A stretch of 64,000 nucleotides of DNA from Acidobacteriota bacterium (GCA_039683095.1 JBDKSB010000001.1:248001-312000), one strand, 5' to 3'. Shown: positions 44,597-52,954, counted from the first letter of the stretch. The notes: generated by a model from the letters alone, not told the origin. Translations and numbers: made by a program.

Positions 44597-47566
44597 ATGC
44601 GCCTGGCGGTCTTCGTTTCCTTAGGCCTCCTGTTTTTTACAGGCAGCCTCCCGATACCTCCGGCAGAGCCGGAAAAGCCGTCATTCGAAAGATCGCTTGC
44701 CCATGCAGGGGAATTGCGTTCTCAAGGCGATTTCGTCCGGTCTTTCAAGGCCATGCAACAGGCGCTTTCCATCGCCTTGCGGGACCGGAAGCCCTCCCAG
44801 CAAGGCAAGTGCCTGATACGGATGGGCCTCCTCAAGTGGGACCTTGGCGAGATGGCCGAATCCGCCTCCAGTTTTAGCGACGCAAGGGCGGCCTTCAAGG
44901 CGGCCGGAGATCTGAGGGCCCAGGAATTCTGCGCCACTTGTCTCGAGGTGATCCGTCTCTACAAACAGGGCAAGGAAGACCGCAAGGCCGGACTATTATA
45001 TCGTTCAGTCGCCCGATTCGAAGAGGCGTTCTCCCGTGGCCGTGAGACCGGCATGCCGGATTTCGAGCTTAAGTGCCTGCGCCAGCAATCCCTGGCATAT
45101 CTGGACCTGCGCCAGTTCGACCTTTTCTTGAAGAACAACAAGAAAGGGTTGGAGATCGCGACGTACATCTCCCATTCTGCCGAACAAGGCCGCTGCCTGA
45201 ACAACATCGGGGTCTATCATCAATGGCATAATGATTATTCGCGGGCCGTTTCGCATTTCGAAAAGGCCCTGGCCGTATCGAACGCGGCCGAGGATCCGGC
45301 AACGGAAGCCGAGTGCCTGAACAACCTCGGACTCATCTATCGGGAACTCGACAACTTCGAGCGGGCTCAATTCTATCTCGAGCGCGCGCTGGCGCGGGAT
45401 CGGTCAGGAGGGGACCCGAACGCCGTCGTTATGGATCTCGTCAATATCGGAGCGGTGCTCTTGAGTCGAGGGATCGAGGAGCACACGAAGGACGACCTGC
45501 TCAAGGCGCTCGAAATTTTCAGGGACTGCCTGCGACTTCAGGATCTGAAGACGGCGGATCGCCTCGTCATCTTTGTGATCCTCAATAATATGGGTATCAT
45601 CCGTAACGAACTTGGCGATCCCGAAGGGGCCCGACGCCACTTCGAACGGGCGGCGGAGATCCTCGACCCCGCCAAGGATATCCTGGAACGGTGCCAGGCG
45701 CAGATCAACATTGCGGCCTCCTATCTGCGCGAGCAAAACGTCGAACAAGCGTTGTTCCATTTCCGGAGCGCGTTCGACATCGGCGCCAAAGGATCATCTG
45801 AAAACGTCCTGATCGAAGCGTCCGTCGGGCTCGGTCAATGCTACGAGAGGATGCACGACGGCCTGTCGGCCCTCTCGTTCTATCGGCGGGCCATCGAGAC
45901 CATCGAGACGATGAGGGGCCGGATCTTGAGCGAAAGCGCGTCGATCGGCTTCGCTCGGAACAAGCTCGAACCCTATGAAAGGTCGATCCATATTCTAGCC
46001 GACCGTTACGTCGCGCGGCCTTCTCTGGGAGGACTCGACGAGATCTTCAGCGTTATCGAAAGAGCCCGAGCCCGAGCCTTCCTGGAAAGCGTCAACCAGG
46101 CCCGTTTCGATCTCCCGTCGTCCGGTTCCCCGACATTGGCCGAGCGACAACGGGCCATCTCCGGGAATATTGCCAGATTAAGGACGGCGGCAGCCGATCC
46201 TTCGAACGCCCCGGAACTGCGGCAGGCCATGAAGCAGGAACTCGAACTGGAGGAAGAGAAGTACGTCCGCTTGATCCAGGAAGCGAAGGCTGCCGGACGA
46301 CCCCGGGACCTTCGATGGCAGACCCCCCTTGACCGGATCGACGTTGTGCAGGGATTGCTTGCGAGCAGAGAAGCCCTGGTTCTGGAATATTTCCTGGGCG
46401 AGGAGCGCTCCTATCTGATCTCGATCTCTCAAACGACGGCGGCCCTTCATCTTCTCCCGGGGCGGCGGATGATCGAAGGATCGTTGAGAGCCTATCTGAA
46501 ATCGATCGCTGACCGTTCGTTGGATCCGGAGACCGGATCCAACGCCGCCGAGAGGATCGGGAGCGATCTTATCCCGGTCGAACAGGAGATCCGATCGGTC
46601 CGGACCGTAATTGTGATCCCCGACGGCATCCTCCACTATCTCCCTTTTGAGACCCTCAAGATACGGGACGGTAACGGCTCGAGATACCTCGTCGAGGAGA
46701 CCTCCGTCGCCTATTGTCCGTCGTCCTCGGCGCTTGTCGCTCTCGCGGGATCGGGCTTGCCGCTGCGGCCGAGATGGAAAAAGGAGCTTCTGGCCGTCGG
46801 GGGGGTGACCTATCAGGCCGGCGACAGGCATGATCGCCGGGCTTCAATAACCAGCCGTCTTTCCGACGAACCGATCGATTTCGAGGAGGGGATTGAATAC
46901 CCCTCGCTTCCGTTCAGCCGGAAGGAGATCCTGGATATCTCACGGGTTTTCCCGGCGGATACGGTAGACGTATTGACTGGTGACGCCGCGACCGAAGCGA
47001 ACGTCAAAATATGGCCCTTGACGGAATACCGGATCATCCATTTCGCCTGCCATGGATTCCTCAACGAGCGCTATCCCTTCAGGTCGGCCCTGGCCCTCTC
47101 TCCCGGAGGTAGCCCGGAAGAGGACGGGTTTCTTCAGATGCGGGAGATCTACGGGCTGGACGTAAACGCCGATCTCGTCGTTTTGTCAGCTTGCCAGACA
47201 GGGCAAGGCCTGATGGAGAGATCAGAGGGCCCCATGGGCCTATCTCGCCCGTTCTTTTTCGCCGGCGCCCGCTCGGTCCTCGCTTCCCTTTGGCCGACCG
47301 ACGACGCGGCCAGCCGGGCCTTCATGTCCGATCTCTATCGGGCGATCGCCGACGGCTCGTCCGCGTCTGAGGCTCTCAGCCGCACGAAAAGAAAGATGCT
47401 GAGGAGCTCTCAATGGGCTCATCCTTTCTATTGGGCTGCCTTCATGTTGCAGGGAGATCCTTCGACCGCGGCGTCGGCGACCCGGCATCCCCTTGATCCT
47501 ACCGGTGGACGACGAAACGGAGCAGCCCGGATTCCGCGCACTTGGAACCACGGAGATAAGACGTAA
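44597..47566 (+). CDS. Exported TPR-CHAT caspase-like protease
   Basis: A 989-residue protein. The N-terminus reads MRLAVFVSLGLLFFTGSLPI and looks like a signal peptide or anchor, placing the protein outside the cytoplasm. Residues about 30-430 are TPR repeats. A helical linker follows, then the CHAT domain (about 640-985). The catalytic dyad is visible: His819 in HFACHG and Cys866 in LSACQTG, with the downstream FFFAGARSVLASLWPTDD signature. CHAT proteases are caspase relatives that cut after recognition by the attached TPRs. The ATG at 44597 has GGAGG; a TTG at 44564 lacks a ribosome site. It converges with a sigma/anti-sigma operon and overlaps the anti-sigma end by 68 nt. Confidence 0.92.
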   Translation: MRLAVFVSLGLLFFTGSLPIPPAEPEKPSFERSLAHAGELRSQGDFVRSFKAMQQALSIALRDRKPSQQGKCLIRMGLLKWDLGEMAESASSFSDARAAFKAAGDLRAQEFCATCLEVIRLYKQGKEDRKAGLLYRSVARFEEAFSRGRETGMPDFELKCLRQQSLAYLDLRQFDLFLKNNKKGLEIATYISHSAEQGRCLNNIGVYHQWHNDYSRAVSHFEKALAVSNAAEDPATEAECLNNLGLIYRELDNFERAQFYLERALARDRSGGDPNAVVMDLVNIGAVLLSRGIEEHTKDDLLKALEIFRDCLRLQDLKTADRLVIFVILNNMGIIRNELGDPEGARRHFERAAEILDPAKDILERCQAQINIAASYLREQNVEQALFHFRSAFDIGAKGSSENVLIEASVGLGQCYERMHDGLSALSFYRRAIETIETMRGRILSESASIGFARNKLEPYERSIHILADRYVARPSLGGLDEIFSVIERARARAFLESVNQARFDLPSSGSPTLAERQRAISGNIARLRTAAADPSNAPELRQAMKQELELEEEKYVRLIQEAKAAGRPRDLRWQTPLDRIDVVQGLLASREALVLEYFLGEERSYLISISQTTAALHLLPGRRMIEGSLRAYLKSIADRSLDPETGSNAAERIGSDLIPVEQEIRSVRTVIVIPDGILHYLPFETLKIRDGNGSRYLVEETSVAYCPSSSALVALAGSGLPLRPRWKKELLAVGGVTYQAGDRHDRRASITSRLSDEPIDFEEGIEYPSLPFSRKEILDISRVFPADTVDVLTGDAATEANVKIWPLTEYRIIHFACHGFLNERYPFRSALALSPGGSPEEDGFLQMREIYGLDVNADLVVLSACQTGQGLMERSEGPMGLSRPFFFAGARSVLASLWPTDDAASRAFMSDLYRAIADGSSASEALSRTKRKMLRSSQWAHPFYWAAFMLQGDPSTAASATRHPLDPTGGRRNGAARIPRTWNHGDKT

Positions 47567-48179
47567 CCATCCAAAAATAAGCCTGCCCGGGGCGCAGCCT
47601 TAAAGCGATCTCGGACGGGAGTCGCGCCTGAAGATCCTGGATCTTATCGCTGGTCCAAACCGGCAGCAGGTTTTCGTCGAAAAGCTCGACAACGTAATAT
47701 TCTGAACCTGGCTTGGCCTGCCAACGAAATATCGCCGGGGACGAAAGTGCGAGTCCTTGTTTGGGTGAGAGGAGGGAGATCTCCGCGGAGGCCAGTTGGC
47801 GCGTCCCGGAAACCTCCGCCTGATGCCCGATAACGAGGAATGAATAGACGATAAGGCTCAGGCCGAGCAGGGCCAGGGCCCCCTGCCAGAGAGCGGGATA
47901 TCCCAGCTCCTTCCCGATGTCCTCCGGCTGCGATGCGGAGTCGGCTGTCGGGTCCGAGGAGGTCGTTCTCTGGTGCTCGAAGAACATCATGAATTCCTCG
48001 CGGCACATCTGACATGCGGAGATGTGATCGACGATCCTCTTCTTCTTGCGGACGGAAGCCGTAGGCTCGAAGGACCTGGCGATTTCCCGGGGGGACGGAC
48101 ACTTCTTGCGTCCTGAAGGCCTGCGGGAAGATGCGTAGGCCTTATAGGTTTCCCGGAGATCAGGATGATCGGTCTTCAT
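47499..48179 (-). CDS. Zinc-finger transmembrane anti-sigma factor
   Basis: A 226-residue protein. The N-terminal cytoplasmic part holds a ZAS-type zinc finger: Cys27, then His52-x3-Cys56-x2-Cys59 (HISACQMC). A single membrane helix lies at about 96-118. The extracytoplasmic part (about 135-226) is a small beta domain (SSPAIFRWQAKPGSEYYVVE, then RPGQAYFWMVTSYL), like FN3-type sensor domains. It should hold the neighbouring sigma factor inactive until released. The start overlaps the sigma gene by 20 nt, giving tight coupling. The 3' end overlaps the convergent CHAT gene by 68 nt. Confidence 0.85.
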   Translation of the reverse strand: MKTDHPDLRETYKAYASSRRPSGRKKCPSPREIARSFEPTASVRKKKRIVDHISACQMCREEFMMFFEHQRTTSSDPTADSASQPEDIGKELGYPALWQGALALLGLSLIVYSFLVIGHQAEVSGTRQLASAEISLLSPKQGLALSSPAIFRWQAKPGSEYYVVELFDENLLPVWTSDKIQDLQARLPSEIALRLRPGQAYFWMVTSYLRGSKCAESGLLRFVVHR

Positions 48180-48708
48180 TGCGCGTTTCCAGATCTTTAA
48201 GGGATTTCCGTATGTCGGCGAATCCTCTGTAGAGGAGGTTCCGGGTCTTGTCCAGGCTCCAGTTCATGTAGGAGGCGATCTCCTGAATGTTCAGATTGAG
48301 GAGGTAGAGCTTAACGACCTGCCGCCGAGAATCCATGAGCTGTTCGACGGCCCTTCCGACCGTCTCTTCAAAAGCCCTCTTTTGGATGCCTTCGCCGTTA
48401 TAGGGGATGCTCCGCTCTGAAATGTGCTTCTGCCTTTCGTGGAGATAGAGCGAATCGTCCCTGCGCCGTTTCCTAAGTTGGTCGATGACCGCCGAACTGA
48501 TTATCCTCCTGATATAGGACGCAGGGCTGAGAATCGCCCTTTCACTGCAGATGAGCTTCCAGATCCTGATCTTGACCTCCTGCAGGATGTCTTCCGGGTC
48601 AAGACCGTACTTCAGAAGGTTAAATCGTTGGACCTGGAAGTTCATATAGGGAGCATAGGCATCGAGGATCTTTTTGAATTTCTCTTCCCTTTGACGAGAA
48701 AGATCCAT
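48160..48708 (-). CDS. ECF-like RNA polymerase sigma-70 factor
   Basis: A 182-residue sigma factor. Region 2 (about 20-90) has DPEDILQEVKIRIWKLICSE and SPASYIRRIISSAVIDQLRK. Region 4 (about 120-175) has DSRRQVVKLYLLNLNIQEIA and WSLDKTRNLLYRGFADIRKS, with the recognition helix. The ATG at 48708 is chosen because the promoter at 48745-48773 makes an RNA starting near 48738; longer frames run through the promoter. It is the first gene of a two-gene operon with its anti-sigma partner. No obvious autoregulated ECF-type promoter was seen. Confidence 0.88.
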   Translation of the reverse strand: MDLSRQREEKFKKILDAYAPYMNFQVQRFNLLKYGLDPEDILQEVKIRIWKLICSERAILSPASYIRRIISSAVIDQLRKRRRDDSLYLHERQKHISERSIPYNGEGIQKRAFEETVGRAVEQLMDSRRQVVKLYLLNLNIQEIASYMNWSLDKTRNLLYRGFADIRKSLKDLETRNEDRSS

Positions 48709-48744
48709 CCGAGCGTCCCGCCTGTCGCTGGTTCTTTTAGATAT

Positions 48745-48773
48745 TCTATAAATAAAGAGCGAAAATGATACAA
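48745..48773 (-). promoter_or_regulatory. Promoter of the sigma/anti-sigma operon
   Basis: TTGTAT (48768-48773, minus strand) and TATAGA (48745-48750) at 17 bp; TAGAAT shifted by two bases is an equal alternative. The surrounding 60 bp are markedly AT-rich. Confidence 0.6.
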
Positions 48774-48867
48774 GAAAATTCTCACGGACGGAAAAAAGAC
48801 TCTCGATTCTTGAAAATACCCATATCCCGGGTTGCTTCAAACGGGACCGCGCCGGATCCGGCCCGCC

Positions 48868-48895
48868 TTGACTCCCCCGGCCGGATGGATAAAAT
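48868..48895 (+). promoter_or_regulatory. Promoter of the propeller regulator gene
   Basis: TTGACT (48868-48873) and TAAAAT (48890-48895) at 16 bp. The RNA start near 48902 excludes the in-frame ATG at 48885. Confidence 0.55.
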
Positions 48896-48935
48896 AGCAT
48901 TTTACCAAGGACTTAGGCATCCTGGGGGCCGCGGC

Positions 48936-50249
48936 GTGAACGAGTTCTCCAAGGAGAATCTTCTGCGCTCCTGGAAGGAGATAGCCGCCTACCTGGGCTG
49001 TGACGTCCGGACCTGCCACCGCTGGGAGGTCCAGAGGGGCATGCCCGTCCATAGGGCGGAGGGCTCAGAGACCAAGTCCCCCGTTTTTGCCTACAGGGAC
49101 GAGCTCGACCGCTGGTTCCAGGAAACCTTCACGGCTTCGAACAACCGCAAAGAGAAGGCGCGCGGGCTCCCCGCCTGGGCCAAGTGGGCGGCGGGGGCCG
49201 TCCTGATCCTGGGCCTGGCCGGGGGATCTTGGCTCCTGCTGGGGCGGCGGACCAGGCGGCAGCCGGCAGACTTCTCCATCGAGGGCTCGGTCTTCATCGC
49301 CCTGGACAAGCAGAAGCGCGAGCTTTGGCGCCAGGACCTCAAGGTGCCGGACCTCCAGAGCGAGGACTATTACCGGCAGAACTTCCAGACCGTCCACAAG
49401 GACGGCAATATCCTGCCCGTCCTCTGCATCGGGGACATCGACAAGGACGGCGACAGCGAAGTCCTTTTCGCCCTGCGGAGGAAGAGGGACCAGACGGGGG
49501 AGGGAATCCTGTACTGCTGGGACCGCCGGGGCCGGGAGCTTTGGAAGTTCGCCGCCGGCAGCGAGCTCAAGTGCGGCCCGACGGTCTTTTCCCCGGACTA
49601 CCGCATCGTCGGCATCTTCCCCCACGACGTCGACGGCGACGGCAGGCTGGAGATCGCCGTCGAATCGTTCCAGGCTCCCGAATGGCCGTGCCAGCTGGCC
49701 CTGCTCGACTCGTCGGGCCGGAAGACGGGCGAGTTCTGGAATGCCGGCTATCTCCGGGAGGTGGCGTTCAAGGACATCGACGGCGACGGCCGCGAGGAGC
49801 TGATCGTCGTCGGGGTCAACAACGAATTCCAGGGCGGCTGCTTGATCGTCTTCGACACGCGGCGCATCGGCGGCGGCTCCCCGCAGACCGGCAGGTTCGC
49901 GTGCGACGGTGTCAGCCCGGGCACGATGCTCTACTACGTGACCACGCCCTATCCCGACGTCGCGAAGGTTCTCAACTTCCGGGTCGAGGGGTTCGGGCTG
50001 GTCGAGATCACCAACAACAATTGGATCAGGGCCTCGACCGCCAGCGGCCTGATTTGGGAGTTTGACTTCGACCTCCGGTGCGTCCAGGTCACCTGGGGGC
50101 ACACCTTCGAGATCCATCACGACGAGGGCGTCAAGGCGGGGACCCTCACGAGCGTCCTCGGCGACGGCTACGCCCGGATGCTCCGCGAGGGCGTCCGCTG
50201 GTGGAACGGCGCGGAGTGGACGGCCGAGCCGTCCATGGTCCGGCGCTGA
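48936..50249 (+). CDS. Transmembrane winged-HTH regulator with FG-GAP/VCBS propeller sensor
   Basis: A 437-residue protein. Residues about 8-62 form the excisionase/MerR-like winged HTH (RSWKEIAAYLGCDVRTCHRW, PVFAYRDELDRWFQE). One membrane helix lies at about 82-102. The outer part (about 115-437) carries FG-GAP-like calcium loops (DIDKDGDSEVLFAL, DVDGDGRLEIAVES, DIDGDGREELIVVG), so it is a likely beta-propeller sensor. The DNA-binding head matches the TPR regulator at 37144. The GTG at 48936 is the first plausible start after the promoter; its ribosome site is poor. It is divergent from the sigma/anti-sigma operon. Confidence 0.84.
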   Translation: MNEFSKENLLRSWKEIAAYLGCDVRTCHRWEVQRGMPVHRAEGSETKSPVFAYRDELDRWFQETFTASNNRKEKARGLPAWAKWAAGAVLILGLAGGSWLLLGRRTRRQPADFSIEGSVFIALDKQKRELWRQDLKVPDLQSEDYYRQNFQTVHKDGNILPVLCIGDIDKDGDSEVLFALRRKRDQTGEGILYCWDRRGRELWKFAAGSELKCGPTVFSPDYRIVGIFPHDVDGDGRLEIAVESFQAPEWPCQLALLDSSGRKTGEFWNAGYLREVAFKDIDGDGREELIVVGVNNEFQGGCLIVFDTRRIGGGSPQTGRFACDGVSPGTMLYYVTTPYPDVAKVLNFRVEGFGLVEITNNNWIRASTASGLIWEFDFDLRCVQVTWGHTFEIHHDEGVKAGTLTSVLGDGYARMLREGVRWWNGAEWTAEPSMVRR

Positions 50250-50273
50250 CGCCGCCGCCCCGCGCCGGGCCGC

Positions 50274-50675
50274 CTATTTCTTGAAGAAGTAAGCGATCTC
50301 CCACTCCGCCGTCTCGCGGGCGTCCGAGCCGTGGACGGCGTTGCGCTCGATGGAGAAGCCGTAGGCGCGGCGGAGCGTGCCCGGCTTGGCCTGGGCCGGG
50401 TCGGTGGCGCCCATCGTCTCGCGCCAGCGCTTGATGGCCTCCTCGGCCTCGAGGACCATGATCACGGCCGGGCCCGACGACATGAATTCGCACAGGCTGC
50501 CGTAGAAGGGCTTGTCCTTGTGGACGATGTAGAACCCCCTGGCCTCGTCCGCGGTCAGGTGGACGAGCTTCATCCGGACGATGCCGAAGCCCTCCTCCTC
50601 GATGCGGCTGACGATCTTGCCGATGATCCTCTTCTTCACGGCGTCGGGCTTGATGATGGCCAGGGTCCGTTCCAT
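50274..50675 (-). CDS. ndk: Nucleoside diphosphate kinase
   Basis: A 133-residue cytosolic enzyme that exchanges gamma-phosphates between nucleoside di- and triphosphates. The active-site His115 lies in ERNAVHGSD, and the N-terminal MERTLAIIKPDAVKKR and GTLRRAYG segments are standard. Length is slightly below the usual 140 because of a shorter C-terminus ending Phe-Phe-Lys-Lys. Promoter at 50706-50734. Confidence 0.96.
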   Translation of the reverse strand: MERTLAIIKPDAVKKRIIGKIVSRIEEEGFGIVRMKLVHLTADEARGFYIVHKDKPFYGSLCEFMSSGPAVIMVLEAEEAIKRWRETMGATDPAQAKPGTLRRAYGFSIERNAVHGSDARETAEWEIAYFFKK

Positions 50676-50705
50676 GGGGCGCTCCTTCGGGTCAGAATCC
50701 CCCCG

Positions 50706-50734
50706 ATATTACGTGTCTTCAGGCGGGGAGTCAA
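50706..50734 (-). promoter_or_regulatory. ndk promoter
   Basis: TTGACT (50729-50734, minus strand) and TAATAT (50706-50711) at 17 bp. Confidence 0.65.
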
Positions 50735-50758
50735 CCGGACTGGGCGGCGCAGCCGGCC

Positions 50759-50787
50759 TTGACAAGCGCCGGCTCCGGACTTACCAT
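50759..50787 (+). promoter_or_regulatory. Promoter of the 110-residue protein gene
   Basis: TTGACA (50759-50764) and TACCAT (50782-50787) at 17 bp. The -10 box ends 6 nt before the ATG at 50794, again predicting a leaderless mRNA. Confidence 0.6.
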
Positions 50788-50793
50788 CGGGCC

Positions 50794-51126
50794 ATGGAGA
50801 ATGAAAAAATCGGGAAAGCGGTGAAAAGACGGGAGATCCTGATGCTGGCCGGGACCGCGGCGGCCTTCTGCACGTCCTTCGGCTTCCTCCAGGGGGGACA
50901 GACCCAGCACAAGAACGAGCTGACGGCCGTGCACAAGAGCGAGCTGCAGCGCTGGAGCCAGGCCCAGATCAAGTGGTACGCGGGCTCGACGCTCCTGCAC
51001 TCCGAGGCCATCCCGGCCCAGGTCGCCAAGCGCCTGGCCGCCGACGCGAACGAGGTCGTCGAGCTCAAGCTCTTCCAATCGGGCCGGATGGTCAAGAACC
51101 TGGGCACGATCCAGGGCAAGTTCTGA
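50794..51126 (+). CDS. Small membrane-anchored protein, function unknown
   Basis: A 110-residue protein. A basic N-terminus is followed by one hydrophobic helix (about 16-34, LMLAGTAAAFCTSFGFLQGG). The remainder is helical and polar (HKSELQRWSQAQIKWYAGST, then NEVVELKLFQSGRMVKNLGT). No family is recognised. There is no ribosome site; the promoter geometry supports the ATG at 50794. The cysteine-cluster gene follows 10 nt later and probably shares the transcript. Confidence 0.68.
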   Translation: MENEKIGKAVKRREILMLAGTAAAFCTSFGFLQGGQTQHKNELTAVHKSELQRWSQAQIKWYAGSTLLHSEAIPAQVAKRLAADANEVVELKLFQSGRMVKNLGTIQGKF

Positions 51127-51136
51127 AGACGGGCCG

Positions 51137-51904
51137 TTGGTTTTCCGCCTCGAACGCCGCGACAGCTTCTCGTTTTCCTGCCGGGCCTGCGGACGCTGCT
51201 GCTCCGGCAAGGTCATCCCGGTCGGCCCCCACGAGATTCTGGGCATGTCGCGCCACCTCGGGATCGGGACGACGGAGTTCCTCGCCCTCTACTCAGACAA
51301 CGGCGGCACGACGCTCCGCAACGACGCGGCCGGCCGCTGTCTTTTCGTGACCCCGACCGGCTGCAAGGTCCATCCGCGCCGGCCCCTGGTCTGCCGTCTC
51401 TATCCGCTGGGGCGGGCGACCGACGCGGAAGGCGGGGAGCGGTTCGCCATGTTCCCGAAGCAGGACGGCTGCCGGGCGGCCGCCGGGACGGACGGCACGA
51501 TCGCGGGCTTCCTCGAGTCGCAGGGCGTCCAGCCGTGCTTCGAATGGTCGCGCCGCTACGGCCTTCTGTTCCACCGCATGCTCGGCCTCCTCGACGCGCT
51601 GGGCGTCGAGGCCAAGGTCGAAGCCCGGGACGAGGCCGGGGCCGGCCCGGGGGATGCGGCCAAGGCGCCCGACGCCGGGACCGGACCCGGCGCCCCGCCC
51701 ATCTCGCCGTGGCTGGACATCGACGCGTCGCTCGCCGCGTATTGCGCCGCCAGGGCGATCCCCGTGCCGGCCGGGATCGAGGAATCGATCGACCTCCATC
51801 TCCGGGCCCTGGAAGAGTGGCTCGACGACCTGGAGGCCAGGGCCCCGGCCAAGTCCCTTGGCGATGCCGATGGCGATGACGGCAAAGGAGCGGGAAAGGC
51901 GTGA
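51137..51904 (+). CDS. YkgJ-family cysteine-cluster protein
   Basis: A 255-residue protein with the zinc/iron-chelating cluster CRACGRCCSGKV near the N-terminus and later Cys residues in CKVHPRRPLVCRLYPLG, matching PF03692. Members are thought to bind a metal or Fe-S cluster; the function is unknown. The C-terminal third is Ala/Pro-rich and variable. The start is a TTG without a clear ribosome site and could be shifted slightly. The stop overlaps the next start (GTGA junction), so the aldo/keto reductase-like gene is coupled. Confidence 0.8.
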   Translation: MVFRLERRDSFSFSCRACGRCCSGKVIPVGPHEILGMSRHLGIGTTEFLALYSDNGGTTLRNDAAGRCLFVTPTGCKVHPRRPLVCRLYPLGRATDAEGGERFAMFPKQDGCRAAAGTDGTIAGFLESQGVQPCFEWSRRYGLLFHRMLGLLDALGVEAKVEARDEAGAGPGDAAKAPDAGTGPGAPPISPWLDIDASLAAYCAARAIPVPAGIEESIDLHLRALEEWLDDLEARAPAKSLGDADGDDGKGAGKA

Positions 51905-52713
51905 CGTTCAACGAGCCGGTCGTGCTGGGCCGCACGGGATTGAGGGTCGGGCGCCTGGGCATCGCCTCCGGATACGGGGCGCCCGCGGCGGCCATCGAGG
52001 AGGCCTTCGAGCGGGGCTGCAACTACTGGACATGGGGGACGGTCATCAAGGGCTACGCGCCGGGCATGCGCCAGGCCCTGAAGGCCGTCGCCGCCAAGGG
52101 GCAGCGCGACCGGCTGGTCCTGGCGGCGTTCAGCTACGCCCACAACAACGGACTGACCGGGATGCTCCTGCGGCGCGGCCTCCGGAGCGCCGGGCTCGAC
52201 CACGCCGACATCCTCATACTCGGCTATTTCTCGCGGCGGCCGCCGCGGCGGCTCGTCGACGGGGCCCTGGCGATGAAGGAAAAGGGGCTTGTCCGTTTCG
52301 TCGGGATCTCGAGCCACAACCGCAAGCTGCTCGGGGAGCTGGCGGGCGAAGGCGAGTTCGACGTCCTCCATCTCCGCTACAACGCCGCCCACCGCGGGGC
52401 CGAGATCGACATCTTCCCCTACCTGAGCGATGAGCGGGAGAAGCGCCCCGGCACGGTCTCCTTCACCGCCACGCGCGGCGGCCGGCTGCTGAAGCCCGGG
52501 AACATGCCGCCGGGCGAGAAGCCGCCGACGGCCGCCGAATGCTACGTATTCGTGCTCTCCAACCCCGCCGTCGACGTCTGCATGTCGGCGGCCCGCACCG
52601 TGGAGCAGATGCGCGAGAACCTGGCCGTCCTCGACGGCGGGCCGATGGCCGACGCCGGGATCGAGCGCCTGCGCCGCGTCGGCGACTTCGTCCACGGGCG
52701 CCGGCGCGGCTGA
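51901..52713 (+). CDS. Aldo/keto reductase-like protein without the usual catalytic residues
   Basis: A 270-residue TIM-barrel protein. Its opening (LGRTGLRVGRLGIASGYGAP) and GLVRFVGISSHNRKLLGEL match the aldo/keto reductase fold. The catalytic tetrad (Asp, Tyr, Lys, His) is not where expected. The segment normally Asp-Thr-Ala-x-x-Tyr-Gly reads NYWTWGTVIKGY, the Lys strand reads VLAAFSYAH, and the His strand reads LILGYFSRR. It starts with GTG inside the stop of the YkgJ-type gene. It may be a binding protein or use other chemistry (inference). Confidence 0.78.
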   Translation: MTFNEPVVLGRTGLRVGRLGIASGYGAPAAAIEEAFERGCNYWTWGTVIKGYAPGMRQALKAVAAKGQRDRLVLAAFSYAHNNGLTGMLLRRGLRSAGLDHADILILGYFSRRPPRRLVDGALAMKEKGLVRFVGISSHNRKLLGELAGEGEFDVLHLRYNAAHRGAEIDIFPYLSDEREKRPGTVSFTATRGGRLLKPGNMPPGEKPPTAAECYVFVLSNPAVDVCMSAARTVEQMRENLAVLDGGPMADAGIERLRRVGDFVHGRRRG

Positions 52714-52739
52714 AGTCCCCTTCCGAACCCCGGCCCTTC

Positions 52740-52882
52740 CTATCCTTCGACGACGTAGCGGTGGTTGCAGAAGTCGTCGCCCCGCATGAGGGTTTTCGTC
52801 CGGATCATGCGCATCTTGGGATTGAATCCCCGGGCCGACGCATAATCCCCGTAGGTTTGGACATCGAACGTAAAGAAGCTAC
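52740..52882 (-). pseudogene. C-terminal remnant of an ATC-hydrolase-like gene
   Basis: About 47 codons ending in TAG at 52740 encode FDVQTYGDYASARGFNPKM and then MIRTKTLMRGDDFCNHRYV. This resembles the end of L-2-amino-thiazoline-4-carboxylic acid hydrolase family proteins (PF14196). No start, ribosome site or upstream part remains; the frame fades toward the methyltransferase gene. It explains the otherwise empty gap 52714-52954. Confidence 0.5.
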
Positions 52883-52954
52883 GCGGAGCCCGGTCCTTTC
52901 CAAGGGGGAAGGGGTGGCATAAAAGTTGCTTGGCCTAATGATAAAGGAGGAGCC

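Noticed and set aside
44597-48708. A type III-E CRISPR (Craspase) locus
   Set aside because: No Cas7-11, no CRISPR repeats and no spacer pattern anywhere in the window; only the TPR-CHAT/sigma logic is similar.
48708-48900. A longer sigma factor beginning at 48900
   Set aside because: The extension runs through the operon's own promoter and shows no sigma-domain sequence.
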